NCBI RefSeq assembly: GCF_020735465.1
Contig: NZ_CP085935.1
Span: 1,116,001-1,180,000 of the forward strand
Reading direction: 5' to 3'
Origin: Collinsella stercoris DSM 13279
Lineage (GTDB): Bacteria; Actinomycetota; Coriobacteriia; Coriobacteriales; Coriobacteriaceae
Length of the DNA stretch: 64,000 bases
Shown here: positions 36,563 to 46,484 of the stretch, in pieces
How positions within the stretch are numbered: position 1 is the stretch's first letter
How the letters are laid out: each line of letters starts with the position of its first letter
Program-made: the position numbers and the translations under genes
Notes under the pieces: model-generated
The model's input: the letters and a program-made list of their open reading frames with translations, nothing else
Databases searched by the model: none
What the model was told of the DNA's origin: nothing

Positions 36563-38407
36563 CTACTCTGCGTAGGCGAACGTGGTGACGTCGAACATGC
36601 CCTCGGGGCGGATACGCAGGGTGGGGATAACCGGCAGCGGCAGGAAGATCATGCCCATGATGGGGTCGAGCGGCGGCTCGATGCCCATCGCGCGCCCGGC
36701 GTCCATGAAGGCGTCGTGCTCGCGCGCGATCTCCTCGGCCGTCTTGTCACTCATAAGGCCACCGAGGGGCAGGTCGATCTTGGCGACGACCTCGCCATCG
36801 CGCACGAGGACAAAGCCGCCCTGCCCCACCGCGCGCACGGCGGCGAACATGTCAGCGGGGTTGTCGCCCACCACGCAGATGTTATGGGAGTCGTGCCCGA
36901 TGCTGCTGGCGATGGCGCCGCCGGTGATGGTGAAGCCGCGCACCCAGCCGCGACCGATGTGCTTGCCCACCAGGCCCATGCCGCACGCGCCGTCGCCATC
37001 CGCGCCAGCCTGCTGCGCCGCCACGCCGCGACCGTGACGCTCGATGAGCATGATGCGGCGCAGGCCCTCGGCGGTCTCGGGGCGCGCCATGCCGGTGACG
37101 GCGTTGCCGGGGATCACGTCGATGACCGGCTCGCCGGGGCGGAACTCGTAGGAAAAGACATCGAGGTCGAGCTCGGGCAGCTTAACGGAGCCGCGCAGGC
37201 GCTCCTCGAGCTCTTCGAGGCCGGGGCGCGAGGCCGCCGGGGCGACCGTCCCCACAAAGGCGCCGTCCTCGGCGACAAGCTCGCCCGCGCTGTACACGCG
37301 GTGCGGGGCGGCAGTGAACGCCAGGTCGTCGAGCAGCAGGATGTCGGCGCGCTTGCCCGGGGCGATGGCGCCGCGGCGCTGGGCCGCGCACAGGTCGCCA
37401 TGGTCGAAGCCAAAGATGTCCGCGGCGGAAAGCGTCGCCATGGAGACGGCGACCACCGGGTCGATGCCGGCCTCGACCGCCATGCGGCAGGCGTTGTCGA
37501 TCATGCCGATGTTGAGCGCGTCCGACGGCGCGCGGTCGTCCGTGGCAAAGCAGCAGCGACGCGCGAGGGCGGGGTTCTCCAAGATGAGCGGGGCGAGGGC
37601 GGCCAGGTCATGGCTGCAGGTGCCCTCCCGCAGCATCACGTACATGCCGCGGGAGATCTCGTCGAGCGCCTCCTCGACGCCCGTGTTCTCATGGTCAGCG
37701 ATGATGCCCGCGGCGGCATAGGCGTTGAGGTCGTTCCCGGCCGTCATGGGGGCGTGCCCGTCCACCTGGCCGGATACGGTCTTCGCACCGACCGCGATGC
37801 GACGGCAGGTCTCCTCGTCAGCGCCGTAGACGCCGGGCAGGTTCATCATCTCGCCCAAGCCGAAGATGGCGCCGCGGTGCTCGTCCATGAAGGCCTCCAT
37901 ATCGGCGGCGGAGATCTGGGCGCCCGCCTGCTCGTCGGGCAAGGCCGGGACGCAGGAGGGCAGCATGAACTTGATGTCGAGCGGCGCGCGCTGGGCGTCC
38001 TCGATCATGAACGCGAGGCCGTCGAGGCCGCACACGTTGGCAATCTCGTGGCTGTCGGCGATCGCGGTGGTGGTGCCGCGGGAAAGCGCCATGCGCGCGT
38101 ACTCGGACGGGCGGATGTTGGAGCTCTCGATGTGCAGGTGCCCGTCGATGAAGCCCGGGGCGAGGTAGCGGCCCTCGCAGTCGACGACGCGCTCGGCCTC
38201 CCATGCGGGAACGGCGGCGTCCTCGCAGTCGCGGCCCTCGAACAGCACGCCCGCGATGCAGCCGTGCTTCACCGCCACCTGGCCGCGCGCCACGCGCAGC
38301 CGATACACGTCGACGATCCGCGCGTTCGTGAACACCACGTCCGCCGGAACGCGCCCCTCCGCCGTGTTGATGAGAGCCTGCATCAGGCCGACCAGATCGT
38401 TTTCCAT
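36563..38407 (-). CDS. ade: Adenine deaminase
   Basis: Converts adenine to hypoxanthine in purine salvage. The 614-aa amidohydrolase has the metal site in LAPGFIDGHLHIESSNIRPS, SRGTTTAIADSHEIANVCG, and VDGHAPMTAGNDLNAY. The C-terminal Ade-specific half includes IMLIERHGRGVAAQQAG and ITGGAIASSIGHDSHNICVV. Length is typical (about 580-610 aa). The start MENDLVGLMQALINTAEGRV at 38407 has a weak SD; the open frame continues upstream without homology. Confidence 0.94.
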   Translation of the reverse strand: MENDLVGLMQALINTAEGRVPADVVFTNARIVDVYRLRVARGQVAVKHGCIAGVLFEGRDCEDAAVPAWEAERVVDCEGRYLAPGFIDGHLHIESSNIRPSEYARMALSRGTTTAIADSHEIANVCGLDGLAFMIEDAQRAPLDIKFMLPSCVPALPDEQAGAQISAADMEAFMDEHRGAIFGLGEMMNLPGVYGADEETCRRIAVGAKTVSGQVDGHAPMTAGNDLNAYAAAGIIADHENTGVEEALDEISRGMYVMLREGTCSHDLAALAPLILENPALARRCCFATDDRAPSDALNIGMIDNACRMAVEAGIDPVVAVSMATLSAADIFGFDHGDLCAAQRRGAIAPGKRADILLLDDLAFTAAPHRVYSAGELVAEDGAFVGTVAPAASRPGLEELEERLRGSVKLPELDLDVFSYEFRPGEPVIDVIPGNAVTGMARPETAEGLRRIMLIERHGRGVAAQQAGADGDGACGMGLVGKHIGRGWVRGFTITGGAIASSIGHDSHNICVVGDNPADMFAAVRAVGQGGFVLVRDGEVVAKIDLPLGGLMSDKTAEEIAREHDAFMDAGRAMGIEPPLDPIMGMIFLPLPVIPTLRIRPEGMFDVTTFAYAE

Positions 38408-38453
38408 CTTTGAAGCACCCGCCCTTCCCGTATGTTGCCATTGCACCCATGGT

Positions 38454-38554
38454 ACCCAACCCGATCGAGTTACGCGCGGGACACGCAAAAGCAGGCAGGC
38501 GGTGTCGTCCCTTGCCGGCACCCAGCCCGATCGAATTGCGCATGGGACACGCCA
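38454..38554. repeat. Direct repeat of about 36 bp
   Basis: ACCCAACCCGATCGAGTTAC... (about 38454-38488) recurs as ACCCAGCCCGATCGAATTGC... (about 38520-38554), each followed by a GGGACACGC stretch. Confidence 0.7.
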
Positions 38555-38696
38555 ACACGCTCACCCCTGCAAGCCGGTCCGCCGCACGCGACCGCTCCGG
38601 CGGCGCGCGCAGGGCGGACCTTTCATCGCATGCCCTCTCAGTCCGCACACCGACACCGGCGCGCCCTCGGTCCGCCTACCGGTGCAGATCGAACCG

Positions 38697-38787
38697 CTCG
38701 CCGACGACCGCGGGATCCTCATACCGGTGCCCCTCGGTCCGCTCGCCGACGACCGCGGGATCCTCATACCGGTGCCCCCTCGGTCCA
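38697..38787. repeat. 45-bp tandem duplication
   Basis: Two nearly identical units starting CTCGCCGACGACCGCGGGAT and ending ...CCCTCGGTCC. A partial third unit precedes them (CCCTCGGTCCGCCTACCGGT) and a decayed one follows. Nothing coding is seen. Confidence 0.85.
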
Positions 38788-38893
38788 CATACCGACAAAG
38801 TAATTTCACCCGGCATGAAACATTCCCACCCTCGCGAACGTACTCTAGATGAGGGCCCACATCCCATTCCCCACAACAAGAGAGGAGGCGAGC

Positions 38894-39007
38894 ATGGGCA
38901 AACGTAGAAGAGCTCGTCGCGCCAGAAGGGCTCGTCGCCCCCGAACCGCAAGATCGCCGTTCGGGGCGACGTTTTCACGACTTGCCGGGCTCATTACCCA
39001 GGTTTAA
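38894..39007 (+). CDS. Possible 37-aa arginine-rich micro-protein
   Basis: A short frame starting MGKRRRARRARRARRPRTAR, ending ...LAGLITQV, with a strong SD (AGAGGAGG) seven bases before the ATG. Nearly half of the first 20 residues are arginine, coded partly by an 18-bp direct repeat (AGAAGAGCTCGTCGCGCC and a variant). It resembles small nucleic-acid or ribosome-binding proteins in composition only. A plus-strand hairpin with a T-run lies at 39248-39278. It could equally be a chance frame in repeats. Confidence 0.35.
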   Translation: MGKRRRARRARRARRPRTARSPFGATFSRLAGLITQV

Positions 39008-39194
39008 AAAATGTGCGGGGTTTATTCTGGGGTGTTGGGGATGCGTGGCGATTGATCATATCTCAGACTCAAAAATGTGCGGGGTTTATTCCGTACCCTT
39101 GGAGTAGAGAGCGCGATCTCGCAACAAAACCGCAGGATTGCTCTGCGATTTATCCCCGTATACTCCGACCGTCGGAATAAACCCCACACAATTT
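39006..39194. repeat. Three-copy AATGTGCGGGGTTTATTC repeat
   Basis: Direct copies lie at about 39006-39028 and 39071-39092, and an inverted copy (GGAATAAACCCCACACAATT) at 39174-39193. The second and third can pair into a hairpin that is extended by GGAGTA/TACTCC. Confidence 0.8.
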
Positions 39195-39247
39195 AATTTA
39201 TAACCCCCTGCACCATGATCAATAGTCCCTCATTTCATACGAAAGAA

Positions 39248-39278
39248 GGCCGATCGGCGACAAACCGATCGACCTTTT
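39248..39278 (+). terminator. Terminator-like hairpin, plus strand
   Basis: GGCCGATCGG, a CGACAA loop, CCGATCGACC, then TTTT. It is the only plus-strand terminator after the possible micro-ORF. Confidence 0.6.
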
Positions 39279-39342
39279 GCGTCTTTGGGGCATCGAAAGA
39301 GGTAATTCGGCGCCTCGGCGGCGGCGCTACAATCGCATTATT

Positions 39343-39384
39343 AAAAAACCACGGCGATATCGCATCGTCGCGATATCGCCGTGG
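39343..39384 (-). terminator. Terminator downstream of tyrS
   Basis: Minus-strand perfect 15-bp stem CCACGGCGATATCGC with a 6-nt loop, followed by TTTTTTAAT. Between it and the tyrS stop are three 21-bp units near TGAAGGCTCGTGCCCGCGAT (39386-39445). Confidence 0.9.
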
Positions 39385-39519
39385 CTTGAAGGCTCGTGCC
39401 CGCGATATGAAAGGTCGCACCCGTGACATGAAGGCTCGCGCGATACCTTGCCGGCCAATCGCACATGGGCAATTGTGCCAATGTGCATAAATGGACAATC
39501 GCGCTAGCGTGATTGAAGC

Positions 39520-40734
39520 TTACGCCAAGCGGGCGAAGTGGCGCTTGCCCACCTGCAGGACCGTACCGGGCTTGAGCGCGGCGGGGTCGACGTTGTAGGC
39601 CTTGGGCGCAACCGCCTCGCCGTCGAGCTTGACGCCGCCGCCGTCGATGTCGCGGCGGGCCTGGCCGGCGCTCGGCGCCAGGCCAGCGGCCTGAAGCACG
39701 GCGGGCAGGTACACAAGACCCTCGTCGTTGACCACGATCTCGACCGCGACCTCGGCAATGTCGCTGGGCATCTCGCGGTTTTTGTGCACCTGGTCGAACT
39801 CGGCCTCGGCGGCAACGGCGGCCTCGGCGCTGTGGTAGGTGGTCACCAGATCGCGACCGAGCGCGCGCTTGAGCTCGTAGGGGTTGGCGGAACCATCGGC
39901 AAGCGCGGCGTCGATCTTGTCGACCTCCTCGGGCGAGAGCGAGCTGGCAAGGCGGTAGTATTTGCCGATCATCTCGTCGGGGATGGACATGGTCTTGCCG
40001 AACATATCCGCGGGCTCGTCGGTGAGGCCGATGTAGTTGCCGTAGGACTTGGACATCTTGCGGGTGCCGTCGGTACCCTCGAGCAGCGGCATGGTGAGCG
40101 CGATCTGCGGCTCCATGCCCATCTTCTCCATGAGCTCACGGCCGGCGAGCAGGTTGAAGAGCTGGTCGTTGCCGCCCATCTCCACGTCGGCCTCGATCTT
40201 GACCGAGTCGTAGGCCTGCATGATGGGGTACAGGAACTCGTGCAGCGCGATGGGGGTCTGGGACTGGTAGCGCTTGGTGAAGTCGTCGCGCTCCAGGATG
40301 CGCGCCACGGTGAACTTGGACGCGATGGACAGCAGCTCCGCCAAGCCCATGGGGAACATCCAGTCGCCGTTGTGGACGATGGTGGTCTTTTCGGGGTCGA
40401 GGATCTTCATGGCCTGCGCGACGTACGTGGCGGCGTTGGCCTCGACCTCCTCCTGCGTGAGCTGCGGGCGGGTGGAGTTCTTGCCCGACGGATCACCGAT
40501 GGTGGCGGTGCCGTTGCCGATGATGAGGGTCACGCGATGTCCCAAATCCTGGAACTGGCGCATCTTGCGCAGCGGAACGGCGTGGCCCAGGTGCAGGTCC
40601 GGACTGGTGGGGTCGACGCCGAGCTTGATGTTGAGCGGCACGCCGCGCTCGAGCTTCTTCTTGAGGTCGGCCTCGGGCACGATCTTGGCCGCGCCGGAGG
40701 TGATGATGCGCATCTGCTCGTCGACAGGCAACAT
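39520..40734 (-). CDS. tyrS: Tyrosyl-tRNA synthetase
   Basis: Charges tRNA-Tyr. The 404-aa class I synthetase has the HIGH-type motif LHLGHAVPLRKM, IGNGTATIGDPSGK, and KMSKSYGNYIG as the KMSKS loop, and ends with an S4 RNA-binding domain (AGQARRDIDGGGVKLDGEAV). It is of the TyrZ-like subtype. The ATG at 40734 is better spaced from AAAGG than the in-frame GTG three codons earlier. No T-box is recognisable upstream. Confidence 0.95.
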   Translation of the reverse strand: MLPVDEQMRIITSGAAKIVPEADLKKKLERGVPLNIKLGVDPTSPDLHLGHAVPLRKMRQFQDLGHRVTLIIGNGTATIGDPSGKNSTRPQLTQEEVEANAATYVAQAMKILDPEKTTIVHNGDWMFPMGLAELLSIASKFTVARILERDDFTKRYQSQTPIALHEFLYPIMQAYDSVKIEADVEMGGNDQLFNLLAGRELMEKMGMEPQIALTMPLLEGTDGTRKMSKSYGNYIGLTDEPADMFGKTMSIPDEMIGKYYRLASSLSPEEVDKIDAALADGSANPYELKRALGRDLVTTYHSAEAAVAAEAEFDQVHKNREMPSDIAEVAVEIVVNDEGLVYLPAVLQAAGLAPSAGQARRDIDGGGVKLDGEAVAPKAYNVDPAALKPGTVLQVGKRHFARLA

Positions 40735-41215
40735 AAGGTGCACCTTTCTACAAGGTCATAGCACCCTCGCCGCATCTTGACGCTGGTGCGTAGACGGGCG
40801 GTGCTGGGAGTTACGTGTAGTCGATAGTGTAGCGCACAATGGGCCCCGGAGGACAGGGCGGAGTTCGAACAGGGACGAATGCATCGAAGCGGACGTGAAG
40901 GTGCGTCCCGACCGAGTAAGCGCCGCCCCCGGCGAAGCCCCGCGCGGCGCGGGCGCAGGCGACCCCGCTGCAGGTCCGTGACGATGCGGGCGCGGGCGAC
41001 CCAGCGGCAGCGCGTGCGCCGATGCGAGCGCGGGCGATCCTGCAGCAGGGCACGCGCAAATGCGAGAGCGGGCGGTCCCACAGCGGAATCCCAACTAACA
41101 CCGGCATGTGATGCCACACGGCAGGGCTCCCATCACCACCTGCATACACGGCACCGTGACAGAGCCCGCCGTCTCCGGCGGGGCGACCCGACGGGGCGAT
41201 CCCGCGGCAAAGCCC
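40735..41215. other. Repeat-rich spacer between tyrS and the U32 peptidase
   Basis: Bases about 40950-41095 hold three degenerate units of about 39 bp around GATGCGAGCGCGGGCGATCC. No gene, T-box or clear promoter is seen; a terminator for the U32 gene is not evident. Confidence 0.5.
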
Positions 41216-43264
41216 CTAACGATACAGGCGCGTGCGGCCCTGCTCGTCGACGCGCACGCGCACGCGCGCTCCGGAGCTCTTGCGGTCAAGCTCAACCAAA
41301 ACGCGCTCGCCCCGCTCACTCGCCAGACGACGAGGGCACGTCGCGCACGCATGGTCGCACGACCCCTCCGCGGTGAGCACGCAATGCTCCAGGATCATGA
41401 GCGGCGTCGAGCCCCGCGACGCATCCTCAAGGTCGATCGCCAGGCCATCGTCGACGGCGGCGGAACGGACGGCGCGGCAATCGGGCTCCGAAAGCTCCTC
41501 GGGAAGCCATACGCGGCGGGCGCCCAGATCCTGCAGAACGCGGGCCGCCCGGGCGTTCCACACGTTGAGCGGAGCCGCGGCCTCCCACGGCACGGCAGCC
41601 TCAATCGCAAGCTCGACCTGGCCGATGTTGCGGCATAGGACCGCATCCGCCTCCCAGCGGGCCACCGCATCGCAGGCGCGGCGCACCGCGGCGATGTCCG
41701 ACGCGCGGCACACCTCACCCAAATCGATCACGCGGTCGCCAAAGGCGGCCCCAGCGGCGTCATCGAGAGTCAACTCTCGACGGCAAAAATCGCCAGACGC
41801 ATCATCTGGAGACATCGAAAGCGAACTTTCGCGAGTGGGCGAGGACTTGCGCCGCGCATGGGCGTGCCGCGGCACATCGCCCGAACGCGGCACGTCGCCC
41901 GAATGCGGCCCGTCGCCATGGGGACGCCCCGACTCCTCGTCGCGCCATGCGAGACCCTCGCACAGCCTCTCCTCCTCCACGCGCATCGACTCGACGGCGG
42001 TGCGGGCCTCCTCGATCACGCCCGCGGACCGCACGACGTGCACGGCGCTCCCCGCCTCGACCTTGCGTTTGCAGCGCACGAAGACGCGCTCGCCGGCGCG
42101 AACATCCGCCGCGCACGGCACGATGGGCCAGCGCTTGGGGACATCGGCGGGGGCGTCCGTCCCGGGCGTCGAGCGGATCTCGAGCATGTCGCCCGCCGCC
42201 ACATCGCGGTCGAACCTCACCCACGCGCCCTCAAACCCGGACTCGTCGACGCAACCGACTTCGAGCCCCTGGTTGATGGCGCGCTCGACGCTCATGAGCC
42301 CCGCGCCGGTGGCCGCATGGCCGCCGAGCAGGTACCCGTCGGTGAACCCCCGACTAAAGGACCGGGCGAGCTGGGCCTCGAGCGCATCGAGCTCCGCCTC
42401 CCCCAGCGGAGCCCCCGCAAGCACGGCGTCCAGCGCCCGCCGATAGCAGCGCACGACGTTGTAGACGTAATCGGGGCCCTTCATGCGACCCTCGATCTTG
42501 AGGGCCGCCACCCCGGCGCGCACGAGCTCCTCCACATGGCAGATGCCTAGGTAATCGCGCGGGCACAGCAGGCGATCGCCCTCGGGCCGCCCGCCGGGCC
42601 GCGACGCGTCGCGCCGCCACGCCCCGCCGGCAAGGACGCGCCCGCTGCCGTCCTGCAGCTCGTAGGCCAAGCGGCACGGCTGCGTGCAATCCCCTCGGTT
42701 CGCCGACCGGCCGCGCATAAGGGCGGAGTACGAGCACGCCCCGGAATAGCAGATGCAAATCGCCCCGTGGCAAAACGCCTCGATGGGAACGCCCTCGGAG
42801 CACAGCCGCCCCAGCTCGGCGCACGACAGCTCGCGCGCGCACGTCACCCGCCCAACGCCCAGCTCGCGCGCGGCAAAGCGCACCGCGGGCGCCGACTGCG
42901 CCCCCGCCTGGGTGGACAGGTGCAGTTCGACATGGGGCAGCTCGCGTCGCAGCACGGAGCACAGGCCGATATCGGCGACGATGAGCGCGTCGGCACCCGA
43001 GGCGGACGCCGCGGCGGCGAGCTCGACGGCGGCGGCACATTCGCGATCGCGCAGGCACACGTTGAGCGTCACGTAGACGCGCGCGCCGCGGGAATGCGCG
43101 AGCACGCACCCGCGCGCAAGCTCGTCGAGGGAGAACCCGCCGTTCGCCGCGCGGGCGTTGAACGCGCCCAGCCCCACGTACACGGCATCGGCCCCCGCCG
43201 CGACCGCCGCGCGTAGCGCATCCGGCGTCCCCGCCGGCGCCAGCAACTCGACCCCTTGAGCCAT
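41216..43264 (-). CDS. Peptidase U32 family protein (RlhA-like)
   Basis: The 682-aa product starts MAQGVELLAPAGTPDALRAA. The U32 signature EAFCHGAICICYSGACSYS is complete, followed by GDCTQPCR, supplying the cysteines proposed for an Fe-S cluster. The C-terminal half is a DUF3656-type domain, with a low-complexity His/Ser/Asp insert around SGDVPRSGDVPRHAHARRKS. E. coli RlhA, of this family, hydroxylates 23S rRNA; an RNA-modification role is therefore more likely than proteolysis. AGGAG precedes the ATG. Confidence 0.88.
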   Translation of the reverse strand: MAQGVELLAPAGTPDALRAAVAAGADAVYVGLGAFNARAANGGFSLDELARGCVLAHSRGARVYVTLNVCLRDRECAAAVELAAAASASGADALIVADIGLCSVLRRELPHVELHLSTQAGAQSAPAVRFAARELGVGRVTCARELSCAELGRLCSEGVPIEAFCHGAICICYSGACSYSALMRGRSANRGDCTQPCRLAYELQDGSGRVLAGGAWRRDASRPGGRPEGDRLLCPRDYLGICHVEELVRAGVAALKIEGRMKGPDYVYNVVRCYRRALDAVLAGAPLGEAELDALEAQLARSFSRGFTDGYLLGGHAATGAGLMSVERAINQGLEVGCVDESGFEGAWVRFDRDVAAGDMLEIRSTPGTDAPADVPKRWPIVPCAADVRAGERVFVRCKRKVEAGSAVHVVRSAGVIEEARTAVESMRVEEERLCEGLAWRDEESGRPHGDGPHSGDVPRSGDVPRHAHARRKSSPTRESSLSMSPDDASGDFCRRELTLDDAAGAAFGDRVIDLGEVCRASDIAAVRRACDAVARWEADAVLCRNIGQVELAIEAAVPWEAAAPLNVWNARAARVLQDLGARRVWLPEELSEPDCRAVRSAAVDDGLAIDLEDASRGSTPLMILEHCVLTAEGSCDHACATCPRRLASERGERVLVELDRKSSGARVRVRVDEQGRTRLYR

Positions 43265-43459
43265 ATGCGCCCCTTCTCCTCCCGCACCGCCCCGTGCCCG
43301 CCCAAGCAATCCAAGCCCCTGGGCACGCGGATTCATCTGCGTGTTTTTTCGCGTAAGTAAGGATACCCGAGCGCAGGGCGCATCGCGGTTGCGCTATCGT
43401 ATGAACATCTATGTGTACGTCGTCCGGGCATGTCCCGGTCAACCAGCAGGAGGTCGTCT

Positions 43460-45799
43460 ATGGGTCCTCGACAGCGTCGCGCGCGCGGTCGCGCCAAAAC
43501 GCACGCCGCCCCCGTCATCCTCGTCTCGGTCCTGGGGTTTTTGCTCGTCGCCGGCATCGCGTTCGGCATCGGCATGCTCGGCAACGTTGAGCGCTGGCTC
43601 TCCGATTTGCCGGATTACACCGACGCGGACGAATACCTGGTGAGCGAGCCCTCGCACATCCTCGACGCCGCGGGCAACGAGATCGCCACGTTCTTTGTCC
43701 AGAACCGCGAGAGCGTCACCGCCGACCAGGTCTCCCCGTGGGTCCTCAAGGGCACGGTCGACGTCGAGGACGAGCGCTTCTACGAGCACCCGGGCGTCGA
43801 CATCATCGGCATCGGCCGCGCCGTGCTGGCGCAGCTCTCGGGCCGCTCCGAGGGCGCCTCGACCATCACCCAGCAGCTCGTGCGCAACACCATCCTGTCG
43901 GAGGAGCAGTTCGACCAGACCATCGAGCGCAAGGTCCGCGAGGCCTTCATCGCCCTGGAGATGGAGAAGATCTACTCCAAGGACGAGATCTTGATGATGT
44001 ACCTCAACTGCATCTACTACGGCCACGGCGCGTACGGCATCCAGGCCGCCTCCAAGACCTACCTCTCCAAGAACGCCAGCGACCTCACGCTCGCCGAGGC
44101 CGCGCTGCTCATCGGCCTGCCCAACTCCCCCTCCTACTACGACCCCACGGTCAACCCCGAGGTTGCCGTCGAGCGCCGCAACAAGGTCCTGGGCAACATG
44201 CTGCGCCTGGGCACCATCACCCAGGAGGAGCACGACGCCGCCGTCGCGGAGCCCCTCGCCCTGAACGTGACCGAGGTCTCCGACTCGGGCATCACGGTCA
44301 ACGCCTACCCGTACTTCGTCGATTACGTCAAGACGCTGCTGCAGGAGGAGTTCTCCACGGACGTCCTCTTTAAGGGCGGCCTCACCATCAAGACCACCAT
44401 CGACCCCGTCGTGCAGGCGGCGGCCGAGAACGCCGCCGTGAGCAACCTGAACAACTACGCCGCGACCGCGCGCGAAAACATGGACCTCGATATCGGCATG
44501 ACGGTAATCGACCCCAAGACCGGCGCCATCAAGGCGATGGTGGGCGGGCGCGATTACAACCGCGTGGAGGACGACGGCAGCGTGCTGCACCTCAACCACG
44601 CCACCGCGCGCCAGCAGCCCGGCTCCTCCTTCAAGCCCTTCACGCTGGCGGCCGCCATCGAGCAGGGCATGAACCCCAACATCATCCTCAACTGCAATTC
44701 CCCGCTCACCTGGAAGATCGCCGGGCAGGCCGACTACCGGGCGCAGAACTACGGCAACCAGTCCATGGGCTACATCTCGCTCGCCCGCGCGACCGAGCTC
44801 TCGTCCAACACCGGCTATCTCCAGGTCGCCGAGACCATCGGCAACCAGAACATCATCGCCATGTGCAAAAAGCTGGGCCTGGACACCTCCCAGATGGAAG
44901 ACGTCCTCACCATGACGCTCGGCACGGGCAGCTTCTCCACCATCGAGATGGCCTCCGCGTACGCCACGTTCGCCAACGGCGGCACGCGCCATGAGCCCAT
45001 CGCGATCTCCGAGATCGTCTCCCGCACGGGCGAAACGGTCTTCAAGGCGGACACCACGGGCGAGCAGGCCATCAGCCCCAGCGTCGCCAGCGCGGTGACC
45101 GGCGTGCTCGAGGGCGTTATGACCAACGGCCTGGGTGCCCCCGGCAACCCCTACAACAACCAGCCCGTGGCCGGCAAAACGGGCACGGCGGGCACGGCCG
45201 ACTCCGCAACCGCGCTGTGGTTCTGCGGCTACACCCCGCAGTACGCCGCCGCCATTTGGGTGGGCGGCTACAACGGCACCGTCGACCTTGGAAGCTTCAT
45301 GGGCAACCAGCTCACCCTGCCGGTGTTCCGCTCCTTTATGAAGGCCGCGCTCGACGGCGTCGCGCGCGAGGAGTTCCCCACCGCGGACGCTCCCAAGTAC
45401 AAGAACAACTCCGAGTGGAAGTTCTCCAAGACCAAGTCCGGGGCCGAGCGCACCGCCGAGGAGGCCGCAAAGGCGGAAGAGGAAAAGAAAAAGGCCGAAG
45501 AGGAGGCCCAGAAGGAGCAGGAGCAGCAGACGCCCACCACGCCCGAGTCCGGCAACGGCAACACGGGCGGCGGGTCGAACGGGGGCACCTCGGGCGGCAC
45601 CGGCGACGGCAACTCCGATGGTAACACGGGCGGCTCCGGCGGCAACTCGGGCGGCAATTCCGGAAACTCGGGCGGCGGAACCGGCGGCAACGGGGGAACC
45701 GGCGGAGGCACGGGCGGCGGCACCGGCGGTAACGGGGGAACCGGCGGAGGCACGGGCGGCGGCACCACGCCACCCACCACGCCCCAAACGGGCAACTAG
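43460..45799 (+). CDS. Class A penicillin-binding protein (transglycosylase/transpeptidase)
   Basis: Polymerises and cross-links peptidoglycan. The 779-aa product has a short basic cytoplasmic start (MGPRQRRARGRAKTH), one membrane helix (PVILVSVLGFLLVAGIAFGI), a GT51 domain with the catalytic glutamate in VEDERFYEHPGVD, and a transpeptidase domain with SSFK, SSN and KTGT motifs. The C-terminus is a charged helix (KAEEEKKKAEEEAQKEQEQQ) and a Gly/Thr/Asn-rich tail of GGTGGG-type repeats, outside the membrane. SD AGGAGG decides the start. It is divergent from the U32 gene. Confidence 0.95.
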   Translation: MGPRQRRARGRAKTHAAPVILVSVLGFLLVAGIAFGIGMLGNVERWLSDLPDYTDADEYLVSEPSHILDAAGNEIATFFVQNRESVTADQVSPWVLKGTVDVEDERFYEHPGVDIIGIGRAVLAQLSGRSEGASTITQQLVRNTILSEEQFDQTIERKVREAFIALEMEKIYSKDEILMMYLNCIYYGHGAYGIQAASKTYLSKNASDLTLAEAALLIGLPNSPSYYDPTVNPEVAVERRNKVLGNMLRLGTITQEEHDAAVAEPLALNVTEVSDSGITVNAYPYFVDYVKTLLQEEFSTDVLFKGGLTIKTTIDPVVQAAAENAAVSNLNNYAATARENMDLDIGMTVIDPKTGAIKAMVGGRDYNRVEDDGSVLHLNHATARQQPGSSFKPFTLAAAIEQGMNPNIILNCNSPLTWKIAGQADYRAQNYGNQSMGYISLARATELSSNTGYLQVAETIGNQNIIAMCKKLGLDTSQMEDVLTMTLGTGSFSTIEMASAYATFANGGTRHEPIAISEIVSRTGETVFKADTTGEQAISPSVASAVTGVLEGVMTNGLGAPGNPYNNQPVAGKTGTAGTADSATALWFCGYTPQYAAAIWVGGYNGTVDLGSFMGNQLTLPVFRSFMKAALDGVAREEFPTADAPKYKNNSEWKFSKTKSGAERTAEEAAKAEEEKKKAEEEAQKEQEQQTPTTPESGNGNTGGGSNGGTSGGTGDGNSDGNTGGSGGNSGGNSGNSGGGTGGNGGTGGGTGGGTGGNGGTGGGTGGGTTPPTTPQTGN

Positions 45800-46129
45800 C
45801 GCCTATACCGTTCGGCGCCGCGCGCTCCCCATGGGCGATCAGCTCCCACGAAGGCGCGCGGCGCGCCCGCAATGGGCGATCCGCCAAGCGTGGCTCCGCG
45901 CGGCGCCTCCCCAATGGGGGGCAACCCCACGCGGGGACGCGCGACGTCTCTCCAATGGGGGGGGCAACCCCACGCAGAAACGCGCGACGTCTCCCAGGCG
46001 AGCGGCCCGCCCGCGCGCCATCGCCGCACGGCGCATGCCATGCGGTCGGTCAGTTCAACGCGGCTCTGTGCGGCATCCAAAACAGACAGCCAGCCTTATG
46101 CGACACATGCGCCGCATCCAAGGCAAACC

Positions 46130-46165
46130 GAAGCCCCAGTCGTACACCATGACGACTGGGGCTTC
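46130..46165. terminator. Terminator-like hairpin
   Basis: GAAGCCCCAGTCGT...ACGACTGGGGCTTC, 14-bp perfect stem. The T-run is short (TTC), so efficiency is uncertain; it may end the penicillin-binding protein transcript 330 bp after its stop. Confidence 0.65.
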
Positions 46166-46370
46166 TTCATGACGCCGCCCTTCTTACCATCGTGCCCAGC
46201 CCCATCTCCCCTGAGGCCGCCCCCTAGCGCCTCCCCGTCGCATCCATCCCCTCGAGTCCACCGGCCCCGAGCGCTCCGGCCCCGAGCGCTCTGGCCCCGA
46301 GCGCTCTGGCCCCGGCCTCGAGTCCGCCTCCCCAACCCGGCGCCCCCGGGTTCATCGTGCCAGAGCGATA

Positions 46371-46484
46371 TGACAAAACCACCTTTTGAAACGACTCGTT
46401 TGTTTCAAAAGGTGGTTTTGTCACAAAAATGGCCTTGGTAATGTGCTTTACCAATGGTTTGAAACGATCTCCGCCGTTTCAAAC
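46371..46484. repeat. Cluster of three hairpins
   Basis: A 22-bp perfect inverted repeat (TGACAAAACCACCTTTTGAA... at 46371-46392, complement 46402-46423), then TTGGTAA/TTACCAA (46435-46454), then GTTTGAAACG/CGTTTCAAAC (46457-46484). The first and third share TTTGAAACGA near the loop. Confidence 0.85.

Noticed and set aside
39215..39490. Plus-strand 91-codon frame
   Set aside because: It crosses two terminator hairpins and a tandem repeat; the basic sequence ARDMKGRTRDMKARA is the translation of that repeat.
40735..41215. Possible T-box upstream of tyrS
   Set aside because: No T-box sequence (AGGGTGGNACCGCG-like) and no antiterminator hairpin are present.
43439..45787. Minus-strand frame of 782 codons
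   Set aside because: Antisense of the penicillin-binding protein, with Gly/Ala/Val composition typical of shadow frames.
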